From NCBI GenBank assembly GCA_035353235.1, contig DAOPZG010000080.1:1-11735 (forward strand): a stretch of 11,735 bases of DNA, written 5' to 3'. Below are positions 5,371 through 11,735 of this stretch, in pieces. The stretch is from CAXXOK01 sp035353235 (GTDB taxonomy: Bacteria; Bacillota; Clostridia; Christensenellales; Aristaeellaceae). A model generated the notes under the pieces. That model made no database searches. It had not been told where the DNA came from and saw only the letters and a program-made list of their open reading frames with translations. Position 1 is the stretch's first letter. Every line of letters starts with the position of its first letter. A program made the translations under genes and the position numbers.

Positions 5371-5586
5371 TTGAAAGAGGTTGCATTACTGTTTTCCAAT
5401 GCGGCGCGCCTTGCTTTTCATCGGCGCGGGCGCATGGAGGTGGACGACGCTTTTAAACAGATGCCTGATGGACGAAAAAAGAGGGAACTTTCTTTTCGGC
5501 GAACGGACGAAACGCAAACAGGTGTTTCCATTTTGGGAAGGATGTGCTATACTGTCGGTAACGTCAACGGAAGGAGAACAGCATGA
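5371..5586 (+). CDS. Doubtful small ORF upstream of uvrB
   Basis: A possible 71-residue protein starting with TTG at 5371, 7 bases after CAGGAG (5358-5363). Its TGA stop overlaps the uvrB ATG in an ATGA junction, the usual sign of translational coupling. The product would be small and basic (MKEVALLFSNAARLAFHRRG at the start) and is not recognised. Against it: the last third runs through the uvrB promoter and ribosome site, a start of TTG is rare, and there is no clear promoter after the terminator-like hairpin. It may be a chance open frame or a decayed gene. Confidence 0.2.
   Translation: MKEVALLFSNAARLAFHRRGRMEVDDAFKQMPDGRKKRELSFRRTDETQTGVSILGRMCYTVGNVNGRRTA
5515..5528. promoter_or_regulatory. 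Candidate LexA (SOS) box of uvrB
   Basis: CAAACAGGTGTTTC matches 8 of the 10 fixed positions of the Firmicutes LexA consensus CGAAC-N4-GTTYG and contains the perfect dyad AAACA-GG-TGTTT (5516-5527). It overlaps the -35 box of the uvrB promoter, where a repressor would block RNA polymerase. uvrB is a classic SOS gene in Bacillus. LexA itself is not in the window. Confidence 0.5.
5525..5553 (+). promoter_or_regulatory. uvrB promoter with extended -10
   Basis: The -35 box TTTCCA (5525-5530) and -10 box TATACT (5548-5553) are separated by 17 bases. TGC directly before the -10 gives an extended -10 element, which compensates for the imperfect -35. The predicted start near 5560 leaves a short leader of about 23 bases with GGAAGGAG. 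Confidence 0.7.
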
Positions 5587-7592
5587 ACCGATTTGTGCTG
5601 AAAGCGCCCTATCAGGCCAGCGGCGACCAGCCGGCCGCCATCGCCAGTCTTACCGACGGGATCCAGAAAGGGCTGAAGGATCAGGTGCTGCTGGGCGTTA
5701 CCGGCAGCGGTAAAACATTTACTATGGCGTCGATTATCGAGCGGGTACAGAAACCCACGCTGGTCATCGCCCATAACAAAACACTGGCGGCCCAGCTGTG
5801 CAGCGAGTTCCGGGCCTTCTTCCCGGACAGCGCGGTGGAGTATTTCGTGAGTTATTACGATTACTACCAGCCGGAAGCCTATATTGCCTCGACCGATACC
5901 TATATCGAAAAGGACGCTTCCATCAACGAGGAAATCGACCGCCTGCGCCACAGCGCTACCGCGGCGGTGCGCGAACGCAGCGACGTGATTATCGTGGCGA
6001 GCGTAAGCTGCATCTACTCTATGGGCGACCCCAGCGAGTATGAAGGCATGATGGTCAGCATACGGCCTGGTATGCGGATGAGCCGGGATCAGCTGATTGA
6101 CCGGCTGATTGAAATTCAGTATACCCGCAATGATTTCGAATTCACGCGCGGCAGCTTCCGTGTACGGGGCGACGTGTTGGAGATCATCCCGGCGAACGAA
6201 CGGGAACATGCGCTGCGAATTGAGTTCTTCGGTGACGAGATTGAGCGCATCCGGGAGATCGAAGTGGTTACGGGCAACCCGCTGAGCACGCTGGAACACG
6301 CGATGGTTTTTCCTGCCACCCATTACGCCATGGATCGGGAAAAGATGGTTTCCCAGCTGGATGTGATCGAACAGGATATGGAGAAGCGCGTGCAGGAGCT
6401 GACAGACGATGGCCAGCCGCTGTATGCGCTGCGTCTGCGCCAGCGCACCCAGTACGATCTGGAAATGATGCGGCAGATCGGTTTCTGCACCGGGATCGAA
6501 AACTACAGCCGTTATTTTGACGGCCGCAAGCCCGGCGACGCACCCTACAGTTTGCTGGATTACTTCCCCAAGGACTTTTTGATGTTTATCGACGAAAGCC
6601 ATGTGACTGTGCCACAGGTGCGCGGCATGTTCAACGGGGATCGCGCGCGCAAGCAAACGCTGGTGGATTACGGCTTCCGCCTGCCTTCGGCGTTTGATAA
6701 CCGGCCGCTGGTATTTCAGGAATTTCGGGAACGTCAGCACCAGACGGTTTATGTCAGCGCCACGCCCGGAGATTATGAACTGGGCATCGCCCAGAACGTG
6801 GTGGAACAGATTATCCGGCCTACAGGGTTGTTGGACCCGCAGGTGTTCCTGCGGCCAGCGACCGGGCAGGTGGATGATTTGATCGGGGAAATCCACATAA
6901 CGGTTGAGAAGAACGAGCGGGTGCTGGTCACGACGCTGACCAAGCGAATGGCGGAAAGCCTGACGGATTATCTGAAGAACCTCGGCATCCGCGTGCGCTA
7001 CCTGCACAGCGACATCCAGACTATGGAGCGTACCGAGCTGATCCGCGATCTGCGGCTGGGCGAGTTTGACGTGCTGGTGGGCATCAACCTGCTGCGCGAG
7101 GGGCTGGACATGCCGGAAGTGAGCCTGGTTGCCATCCTGGACGCGGATAAGGAAGGGTTCCTGCGCAGCGAAACTTCGCTGATCCAAACCATCGGGCGCG
7201 CCGCGCGCAATGTGAACGGCCGGGTAATCCTTTACGGCGACACCCTGACGGACAGCATTACCCGCGCCGTGAACGAGACGAACCGCCGCCGCAACCTGCA
7301 GGAAGCGTACAACCGACTGCATGGCATCACCCCGCAGAGTGTGAAGAGCACGGTGCAGGCGCTGTTGAAAATTACAAACGACTTTACCGCTCCCGGGCAG
7401 GAAGAGATGAGCGAGGACGAACGACAGGAATTGCTTAAAAGCCTTGAAGACCAGATGCTGTCTGCCGCGAAGGGGTTGGACTTTGAAAAAGCGGCCAAGC
7501 TGCGCGACGAGCTGTTCAGTCTGAAGGGCGAAACGAAGAACGTACAGAAACCGCAAACGAAAAGAAGGCGGTTGAAAAAACCACATCGCTAA
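5583..7592 (+). CDS. uvrB: Excinuclease ABC subunit B
   Basis: UvrB is the damage-verifying helicase-like subunit of nucleotide excision repair: UvrA loads it on lesions and it recruits UvrC for dual incision. The 669-residue length matches the family (about 660-680). Visible motifs: Walker A GVTGSGKT (38-45); the DNA-gripping beta-hairpin YYDYYQPEAY (91-100); the DEAD-like DESH box (337-340); the domain-3 helicase motifs, including GINLLREGLDMPE (500-512) and QTIGRAARN (535-543); and a C-terminal UVR motif (about 622-649, DFEKAAKLRDEL) that contacts UvrC. ATG at 5583 follows GGAAGGAG (5569-5576) with 6 bases between. It ends in a basic tail (KRRRLKK). The gene is alone on its transcript, with its own promoter, a candidate SOS box and a strong terminator. 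uvrA and uvrC are not in the window; they may lie elsewhere. Confidence 0.98.
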   Translation: MNRFVLKAPYQASGDQPAAIASLTDGIQKGLKDQVLLGVTGSGKTFTMASIIERVQKPTLVIAHNKTLAAQLCSEFRAFFPDSAVEYFVSYYDYYQPEAYIASTDTYIEKDASINEEIDRLRHSATAAVRERSDVIIVASVSCIYSMGDPSEYEGMMVSIRPGMRMSRDQLIDRLIEIQYTRNDFEFTRGSFRVRGDVLEIIPANEREHALRIEFFGDEIERIREIEVVTGNPLSTLEHAMVFPATHYAMDREKMVSQLDVIEQDMEKRVQELTDDGQPLYALRLRQRTQYDLEMMRQIGFCTGIENYSRYFDGRKPGDAPYSLLDYFPKDFLMFIDESHVTVPQVRGMFNGDRARKQTLVDYGFRLPSAFDNRPLVFQEFRERQHQTVYVSATPGDYELGIAQNVVEQIIRPTGLLDPQVFLRPATGQVDDLIGEIHITVEKNERVLVTTLTKRMAESLTDYLKNLGIRVRYLHSDIQTMERTELIRDLRLGEFDVLVGINLLREGLDMPEVSLVAILDADKEGFLRSETSLIQTIGRAARNVNGRVILYGDTLTDSITRAVNETNRRRNLQEAYNRLHGITPQSVKSTVQALLKITNDFTAPGQEEMSEDERQELLKSLEDQMLSAAKGLDFEKAAKLRDELFSLKGETKNVQKPQTKRRRLKKPHR

Positions 7593-7596
7593 ACAC

Positions 7597-7638
7597 AAAG
7601 CGCCGCGGCTGCCTTGAAAAGGACAGCCGCGGCGCTTT
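7597..7638. terminator. Two-way intrinsic terminator between uvrB and citrate synthase
   Basis: AAAGCGCCGCGGCTG (7597-7611) pairs perfectly over 15 bases with CAGCCGCGGCGCTTT (7624-7638). The inner CCTT/AAGG (7612-7615 and 7619-7622) can extend the stem with one bulged A. The stem ends in AAA/TTT, giving a short T-run on either strand. It lies 4 bases after the uvrB stop and 10 bases before the citrate synthase stop, so it serves both convergent genes. Confidence 0.88.
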
Positions 7639-7648
7639 AACATCCGGG

Positions 7649-9022
7649 TTAACGGGATTCTATCGGACGATACTCCCGGTTGGGCAGCACCGCTTTATAG
7701 GCGGGACGGATGATTTTATCCATGTTCACCAGTTCCTCAATCCGGTGTGCGCTCCAGCCGACAATGCGGGCGATGGCGAAAATTGGCGTAAACATCTCTT
7801 CCGGGATGCCCAGCATGGAATAGGTCAGCCCGCTGTAAAAATCCACATTCGCGCTGACGCCCTTATACATGTGCCGTTCGCGTGCGATAATCTGCGGCGC
7901 GAGCCGTTCCACGCGCGTGTACAGATCATATTCGATTTTCTTGTGCTTTTCGTCGGCAAGCTGTTCCACAAAGGTGCGAAACACATCCGCGCGCGGGTCG
8001 CTGATGGAGTAGACGGCGTGGCCGATTCCGTAGATCAGGCCTTTCTGGTCGAAGGCTTCACGGTTAAGGAGCTTCATCAGATAGGCCTCCACCGCGTCGT
8101 CATCGGTTGGGTCGGTTACGTTCCGCTTCAGGTCGGCCATCATCTGCACCACTTTGATGTTGGCGCCGCCGTGCTTGGGCCCTTTCAGGCTGGCCAGCGC
8201 CGCCGCGATCGCGCTGTAGGTGTCCGTGCCCGAGGAGGTAACGACATGGGTGGTAAAGGAAGAATTGTTGCCGCCGCCGTGCTCCATGTGCAGCATCAGC
8301 GCCACATCCAGCACGTGCGCTTCCAGTGGCGTATACTGCTTGTCCGGCCGCAGCATCCTGAGCAGGTTCTCGGCTGTGGAAAGATTTTCGTCCGGCCGGT
8401 GGATATACAGGCTTTCATCCCGTTCATAATGGTTGTAACTGTGATAGCCGTAAACCGCGAGCATCGGAAAGACGGAGATCAGCATCAGGCACTGGCGCAG
8501 TACGTTGCTGATGCGCAGGTCGGACGCGGCCTCGTCGTAGCTGGCAAGGGTCAGCACGCTGCGGCTCAGTGTGTTCATCATGTCGGATGTAGGGGCTTTC
8601 ATCACCACATCGCGGACAAAATTAGTGGGCAGGGTACGGCTGGCAGCCATCACCCGTTTGAACTCGGTCAGCTGCTCCGGCGTGGGTAAATCGCCAAAAA
8701 GCAACAGATAAGCCGTTTCTTCAAAACCGAAACGCCTGTCCCGTATCACGCCGTTGACCAGCTCAATAATATCGTAACCACGGTACCAGAGCCTCCCCTT
8801 ACAGGGTATGCTCTCTCCGTTTACTTCTTTGCTGGACTGAATTTCAGAAATGTTCGTAAGCCCGGCCAGCACGCCTTTGCCGTTGATATCCCTAAGGCCG
8901 CGCTTTACGCCGTAGGTTTGATAAAGCGTCTGGTCGATGGTCGCGTTCTGAATCATCCGCTGTTCGTTTTCGGAAGCATAGCTGGCTAAGCGCTCCAGGG
9001 GAGAAGAAAAAGTAGGGGTCAT
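7649..9022 (-). CDS. gltA: Citrate synthase (clostridial citrate/2-methylcitrate synthase type)
   Basis: A 457-residue type of citrate synthase that condenses acetyl-CoA with oxaloacetate; it is the entry step to the oxidative half of the citric-acid cycle and to glutamate. Conserved residues are in place: His248 in MEHGGGNNSSF, His284 in GPKHGGAN and Asp394 in SANVDFYSG are the expected catalytic triad, and GIGHAVY (332-338) and GWSAHRIEE (422-430) complete the citrate-binding site. An N-terminal extension of about 60 residues precedes NGKGVLAGLTNISEI, as in clostridial homologues. The ATG at 9020-9022 follows AAAGGGAG (9029-9036) by 6 bases. It is convergent with uvrB and is driven by a near-perfect promoter about 100 bases upstream. 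No aconitase or isocitrate dehydrogenase is adjacent. 2-Methylcitrate synthase activity cannot be excluded, but no prp genes are nearby. Confidence 0.93.
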   Translation of the reverse strand: MTPTFSSPLERLASYASENEQRMIQNATIDQTLYQTYGVKRGLRDINGKGVLAGLTNISEIQSSKEVNGESIPCKGRLWYRGYDIIELVNGVIRDRRFGFEETAYLLLFGDLPTPEQLTEFKRVMAASRTLPTNFVRDVVMKAPTSDMMNTLSRSVLTLASYDEAASDLRISNVLRQCLMLISVFPMLAVYGYHSYNHYERDESLYIHRPDENLSTAENLLRMLRPDKQYTPLEAHVLDVALMLHMEHGGGNNSSFTTHVVTSSGTDTYSAIAAALASLKGPKHGGANIKVVQMMADLKRNVTDPTDDDAVEAYLMKLLNREAFDQKGLIYGIGHAVYSISDPRADVFRTFVEQLADEKHKKIEYDLYTRVERLAPQIIARERHMYKGVSANVDFYSGLTYSMLGIPEEMFTPIFAIARIVGWSAHRIEELVNMDKIIRPAYKAVLPNREYRPIESR

Positions 9023-9122
9023 AGATCGCTCCCTTTCTGCCGCGAAAGGTAAGGTGCGGCGGGTTCAGTTCAGTTGACTGTACAGGGGTGAAAACCGATC
9101 GGAGTCCCGAAAGACTGATTTA

Positions 9123-9152
9123 ATTATAGGGGGAGGCTTTTCCCGTTGTCAA
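9123..9152 (-). promoter_or_regulatory. Citrate synthase promoter
   Basis: On the minus strand, TTGACA (9147-9152) and TATAAT (9123-9128) both match the sigma-A consensus exactly, with an 18-base spacer. The predicted start near 9116 gives a leader of about 94 bases. This is the strongest promoter in the window, which suggests high basal expression unless repressed. Confidence 0.85.
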
Positions 9153-9315
9153 GCGAACGGGGTACATAACCCGGCATTTGCCCGGATGTCCGTTTTTTAC
9201 AATACGTATTATGGGCTGCGCCACCGGCGAGCAAATGCCCCTAAAACCCTTGATAGACAAGAACTTTCAGGCAAATTTCCCGAGAAATCGGTAAGGGGTG
9301 ATAACGGGAAACTGT

Positions 9316-9344
9316 TTGACTTCTCACGGGCCGTGTGCTATTCT
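9316..9344 (+). promoter_or_regulatory. Promoter of the polysaccharide-type operon
   Basis: TTGACT (9316-9321) and TATTCT (9339-9344) are separated by 17 bases, and TGC before the -10 adds an extended element. It lies about 50 bases upstream of the glycosyl transferase start. The inverted repeat TTTCCCG/CGGGAAA (9276-9311) ends 4 bases before the -35 and could bind an activator. Confidence 0.75.
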
Positions 9345-9391
9345 AAAGTTTAGCGGCAACCAATTGCTGACCTGTGGGAGGTACGCCGGAA

Positions 9392-10108
9392 ATGCACTTG
9401 CTCAATCGGGAGACGCGGGCGGATGAGGCGCCTGTGAAACCGGATGCACTCCCTTACTGGGATGGTCCGCTGAAACACCCACTCTATAGCAAAATCATTA
9501 AACGAACGCTGGATTTTCTTCTGGCGGTTGTTCTGCTGATCCCGGCGCTGATTGTGATGCTGCCCATTGTGCTGGCAGTCAAGCTCTCTTCTCCCGGGCC
9601 GGTGCTGTATAAGGCGCTTCGCGGTGGTTACCATAACCGCCCTTTCAATATTCTTAAGTTTCGCACCATGGTGGTTGGCGCGGATAAGTACAGCGGCACC
9701 ACGGCACTGAACGATCCGCGCGTGACCCGGGTAGGTCGTGTACTGCGCCGGACGAAGATGGACGAGCTGCCCCAGCTGTTCAATATCCTCAAAGGGGATA
9801 TGAGTTTTATCGGCCCAAGGCCTGAACTGATGAAGTATACGGCGCGCTATACGCTGGAACAGCAGTGCATTCTCTGGGTTCGTCCCGGCATCAGCGACCC
9901 GAGTTCCATCAAGCTGATCCGGCTGGACGAAGCGGTGGGTCATGACGATCCTGAAGGTGCGTACGAACGGAATATTCTGGGCGAAAAGAACCGGATGCGC
10001 GTGGAATATGTGACGAACCAGTCGTTCGGTACGGACGCGAAACTATTTTTCAGAACGATCGCCTGCGTGTGCGCCAAGCTGGTAAGCCGCGCACCCAGAC
10101 GGAATTGA
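9392..10108 (+). CDS. Monotopic phosphoglycosyl transferase (bacterial sugar transferase, PglC/WcaJ-like)
   Basis: A 238-residue membrane enzyme that moves a sugar-1-phosphate from a nucleotide sugar to undecaprenyl phosphate, the first step of many capsule, exopolysaccharide and glycan pathways. After a soluble N-terminus (1-38) comes one hydrophobic re-entrant helix (about 41-64) and SSPGP (67-70). The catalytic core includes FNILKFRTM (85-93), the catalytic Asp124-Glu125 dyad in TKMDELPQLFNIL, GDMSFIGPRP (135-144) and RPGIS (164-168). It is the minimal catalytic-domain form, without the extra four-helix and CoA-binding-like domains of WbaP/WcaJ. The loop usually read as QxRVG is KALRGGYHNR here. 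ATG at 9392 follows GGGAGG (9376-9381) by 10 bases. It sits at the head of an operon with a split transketolase. The transferred sugar is unknown. Confidence 0.92.
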   Translation: MHLLNRETRADEAPVKPDALPYWDGPLKHPLYSKIIKRTLDFLLAVVLLIPALIVMLPIVLAVKLSSPGPVLYKALRGGYHNRPFNILKFRTMVVGADKYSGTTALNDPRVTRVGRVLRRTKMDELPQLFNILKGDMSFIGPRPELMKYTARYTLEQQCILWVRPGISDPSSIKLIRLDEAVGHDDPEGAYERNILGEKNRMRVEYVTNQSFGTDAKLFFRTIACVCAKLVSRAPRRN

Positions 10109-10122
10109 TTCCAAACCGGCTC

Positions 10123-10138
10123 CCGCGCGGTTGCGCGG
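10123..10138 (+). other. Short GC hairpin before the transketolase N subunit
   Basis: CCGCGC (10123-10128) pairs with GCGCGG (10133-10138) around the loop GGTT. No T-run follows. It resembles the hairpin at 4813-4834 in being GC-only and lying just upstream of a Shine-Dalgarno (AAAGGAG, 10147-10153). It may be an intra-operon stability or attenuation element. Confidence 0.4.
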
Positions 10139-10160
10139 CATTCGGTAAAGGAGTGTCCCC

Positions 10161-10988
10161 ATGAACTACGGTAAAAGCGAACTGTTGGCTTACAAGGTGC
10201 GCCGTCACGCGTTGGATATGACCAGCCGGGGCGGCACAGCGCATATCGGCAGCATTTTTTCCATGGCGGATATTGTGGCGGTGCTGTATGCGGATGTAAT
10301 GAATCACGATCCGAAAAACCCCAAATGGCCGCAGCGCGACCGTATGATTTTAAGCAAAGGACACGCCGGAGCAGGGATCTACGCGGTGCTTGCGGAGTGT
10401 GGTTACTTCCCCCTGAGCGAACTGGAAACGCACTGCCGCAACGGCAGCCGCTTAAGCGGACATGTAAGCCATAAAGGTGTGCCGGGCGTGGAAGCCAGCA
10501 CCGGGTCGCTGGGGCAGGGTCTGCCCATGGCGATGGGGATGGCGATGGCCGCGAAAATGAACGGCGAAAAGCACCGGGTGTACTGCATCATCGGCGACGG
10601 GGAATGCGACGAAGGCGCCGTATGGGAAACCGCGCTGATTGCCAACCAGTATCAACTGGATAATTTCATCGTTACGGTCGATTTCAATAAAATCCAGTCT
10701 CTTGCCAGCGTGGAGAATACCATCAAACTGGAACCGCTGGACCAGAAATGGGCCAGTTTCGGCTGGCATGTGATCCGCATCAACGGACACGATCACGCCG
10801 CGCTGCACGCCGCATACGACGAAGCCAAAGCGGCGATGGGGCAGGGGAAGCCGATTGTCGTGATCGCGGATACCATTAAGGGCAAAGGCGTCAGCTTTAT
10901 GGAAAACGACGTGCTCTGGCATTACCGCACCGCAAGGGGCGAGGAGTACGACGCGGCGCTGAAGGAACTGGAGGCACACAAACCGTGA
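10161..10988 (+). CDS. Transketolase, N-terminal (thiamine-diphosphate binding) subunit
   Basis: A 275-residue half-transketolase carrying the pyrophosphate-binding domain. Motifs: TAHIGS (26-31), LSKGHAG (64-70), STGSLGQGL (113-121), the ThDP/Mg motif GDGECDEG (145-152) with VDFNKIQ (173-179), and IKGKGV (239-244). With the next gene it should form the full enzyme that transfers two-carbon ketol units between sugars. ATG at 10161 follows AAAGGAG (10147-10153) by 7 bases. It is 52 bases downstream of the phosphoglycosyl transferase and its stop overlaps the next start (GTGA), so the subunits are made in step. Split transketolases occur both as central-metabolism enzymes in archaea and Firmicutes and within polysaccharide clusters. 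The glycosyl transferase context favours a role in making a special sugar, but this is inference. Confidence 0.93.
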   Translation: MNYGKSELLAYKVRRHALDMTSRGGTAHIGSIFSMADIVAVLYADVMNHDPKNPKWPQRDRMILSKGHAGAGIYAVLAECGYFPLSELETHCRNGSRLSGHVSHKGVPGVEASTGSLGQGLPMAMGMAMAAKMNGEKHRVYCIIGDGECDEGAVWETALIANQYQLDNFIVTVDFNKIQSLASVENTIKLEPLDQKWASFGWHVIRINGHDHAALHAAYDEAKAAMGQGKPIVVIADTIKGKGVSFMENDVLWHYRTARGEEYDAALKELEAHKP

Positions 10989-11735
10989 GAGATACGTTCA
11001 CCCGCTGTCTGCAGGAGGAAGCCCGCAGAAACCCGAACCTGGTATTGATTACAGGCGATTTGGGCTTTGGCGTGCTTTTCCCCTATATGAAGGAATTTCC
11101 TGATCGCTTTATCAACGCGGGCATTTCAGAGCAGGCAATGATGAGCATGGCCGCCGGAATGGCGCTGGAAGGGAAGACGGTTGTCGTATACTCCATCGGC
11201 AACTTTCCCACGCTGCGCTGTCTGGAACAGATTCGCAACTGTTGCGCGTACCACGAAGCAAATGTGAAGATCGTTTGCGTCGGCGCGGGTTTCGTATACG
11301 GAACCCTCGGCATGACCCATCACGCGACCGAGGATATGAGCGCGCTTCGCATTCTGCCGGGTGTAACGGTGTATGCGCCTGCAGATAAGGTGGAAACCGA
11401 AGCGGTGATGGCCCGCTTTTTAACGGAGCCGGGCGTAGCTTACCTGCGTATCGGACGCGGTGGGGAGCCGGTATTCCATGACATCGAAAAAATCCGGGGG
11501 TATCAGACCGGAAAGGCGATCCCATATTGCGAAGGGAAAGATGCTTATATCCTGACTGCGGGCGGCATTCTGTCCAGCGCGGTCGCGGCGCAGAAACTGC
11601 TTTCAGAGCGCGGATGGAGTATTGGGGTTGCAAGCTTTCCCACGGTGAAACCGATTGACGCGGAATATCTTGCCGCGTTGTGCGCCAAGGTGCCGGTACT
11701 GTTTACTTTGGAAGAGCATACGATTGTGGGCGGTT
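10985..11735 (+). CDS. Transketolase, C-terminal (pyrimidine-binding) subunit (partial)
   Basis: This open frame runs off the right edge; 250 codons are visible. It starts with GTG at 10985, overlapping the previous stop as GTGA, and GGAGG (10970-10974) lies 10 bases upstream. The protein begins MRDTFTRCLQEEARRNPNLV. The pyrimidine-binding motif FINAGISEQ (42-50) carries the Glu49 expected to activate thiamine diphosphate. TLGMTHHATED (107-117) is the substrate-loop motif, and YAPAD follows it. The transketolase C-terminal domain begins around the segment AYILTAGGILSSAVAAQKLL and continues to the edge (LFTLEEHTIVGG). It pairs with the N subunit to make the active site at the interface. The full family length is about 305-320 residues, so perhaps 60 residues are missing. 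Confidence 0.92.
   Translation, partial: MRDTFTRCLQEEARRNPNLVLITGDLGFGVLFPYMKEFPDRFINAGISEQAMMSMAAGMALEGKTVVVYSIGNFPTLRCLEQIRNCCAYHEANVKIVCVGAGFVYGTLGMTHHATEDMSALRILPGVTVYAPADKVETEAVMARFLTEPGVAYLRIGRGGEPVFHDIEKIRGYQTGKAIPYCEGKDAYILTAGGILSSAVAAQKLLSERGWSIGVASFPTVKPIDAEYLAALCAKVPVLFTLEEHTIVGG

Larger units (their letters stand above)
5266..5582. other. Intergenic region between the zinc-ribbon gene and uvrB
   Basis: This 317-base gap holds, in order, a terminator-like hairpin (5316-5340), a doubtful small ORF (from 5371), a candidate SOS box (5515-5528) and the uvrB promoter (5525-5553). No RNA gene or mobile-element end was recognised between about 5341 and 5500. Confidence 0.6.
9023..9391. 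other. Divergent intergenic region between citrate synthase and the glycosyl transferase
   Basis: This 369-base gap carries a consensus promoter for each flanking gene (9123-9152 minus, 9316-9344 plus) and about 160 bases between them. That stretch holds GGCATTTGC (9173-9181) against GCAAATGCC (9231-9239), a perfect palindrome AATACGTATT (9201-9210) after a T6 run, CTTG/CAAG and CCGA-GAAA-TCGG small hairpins, and TTTCCCG (9276-9282) against CGGGAAA (9305-9311) just before the plus-strand -35. No ORF or known riboswitch was recognised. The citrate synthase leader (9023-9116) shows no clear structure beyond its ribosome site. Confidence 0.55.

Noticed and set aside
5547..7643. Open frame of about 700 codons on the minus strand across all of uvrB
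   Set aside because: It mirrors uvrB codon structure, contains no recognisable domain, has no ribosome site, and runs through the terminator; a GC-rich codon-bias shadow.
7745..8689. Open frame of about 310 codons on the plus strand inside citrate synthase
   Set aside because: Antisense to a gene with intact catalytic residues; the translation shows no family motif and has no ribosome site.
9171..9200. Rho-independent terminator ending in the T6 run near 9193-9198
   Set aside because: The stem directly before the T-run is only CGGA/TCCG with a 2-base gap; too short, and no gene on the plus strand ends just upstream.
9241..9312. Riboswitch or structured RNA (small hairpins CTTG/CAAG and CCGA-GAAA-TCGG)
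   Set aside because: The segment lies upstream of the plus-strand promoter and upstream of the minus-strand promoter, so neither main transcript would contain it; no known aptamer core was recognised.

Overview
The window looks like a chromosomal segment of a moderately GC-rich member of the Firmicutes, probably a Clostridia lineage. The reasons are: strong AGGAGG-type ribosome sites before nearly every gene; an Hsp70 lacking the insertion typical of Gram-negative DnaK; a DUF5685-type protein and a short J-domain protein of the kind seen next to extra dnaK genes in Clostridia; and a citrate synthase of the clostridial 450-residue type. Genus cannot be decided from the sequence alone. No tRNA, rRNA, insertion sequence or CRISPR array was seen.

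Left end (1-588, minus strand): a metal-resistance operon. A CadC/SmtB-like ArsR repressor is followed 19 bases downstream by the start of a P1B-type ATPase (only its first HMA domain is in the window). The repressor has a near-consensus promoter with a perfect inverted-repeat operator over its transcription start. The ATPase should export the metal that releases the repressor. Next to it (588-1118, minus) is a stand-alone DNA-deoxyinosine/uracil glycosylase of the HDG type.

Centre-left (1292-5265, plus): a chaperone module. A divergent DnaK, a DUF5685-type helical protein with a likely zinc site and two Asp-rich motifs, and a J-domain protein with a Tyr/Gly/Ser-rich linker, TPR-like helices and a Cys-rich tail are packed with 27-base and overlapping junctions. 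A small membrane protein with a zinc ribbon follows about 100 bases later. No grpE, hrcA or CIRCE element is present, so this is probably a dedicated second Hsp70 system. It is the least understood part of the window.

Centre (5266-7640): a terminator-like hairpin, a gap of about 300 bases with a doubtful small ORF, then uvrB with its own extended -10 promoter and a candidate LexA (SOS) box over the -35. A strong two-way terminator separates uvrB from the convergent citrate synthase gene (7649-9022, minus), which has a consensus promoter.

Right end (9316-11735, plus): a second strong promoter drives what appears to be the start of a surface-polysaccharide cluster: a monotopic phosphoglycosyl transferase, then a split transketolase (N-terminal subunit, and a C-terminal subunit running off the window) joined by a GTGA overlap. 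The divergent citrate synthase and glycosyl transferase promoters share a 369-base intergenic region with several inverted repeats.
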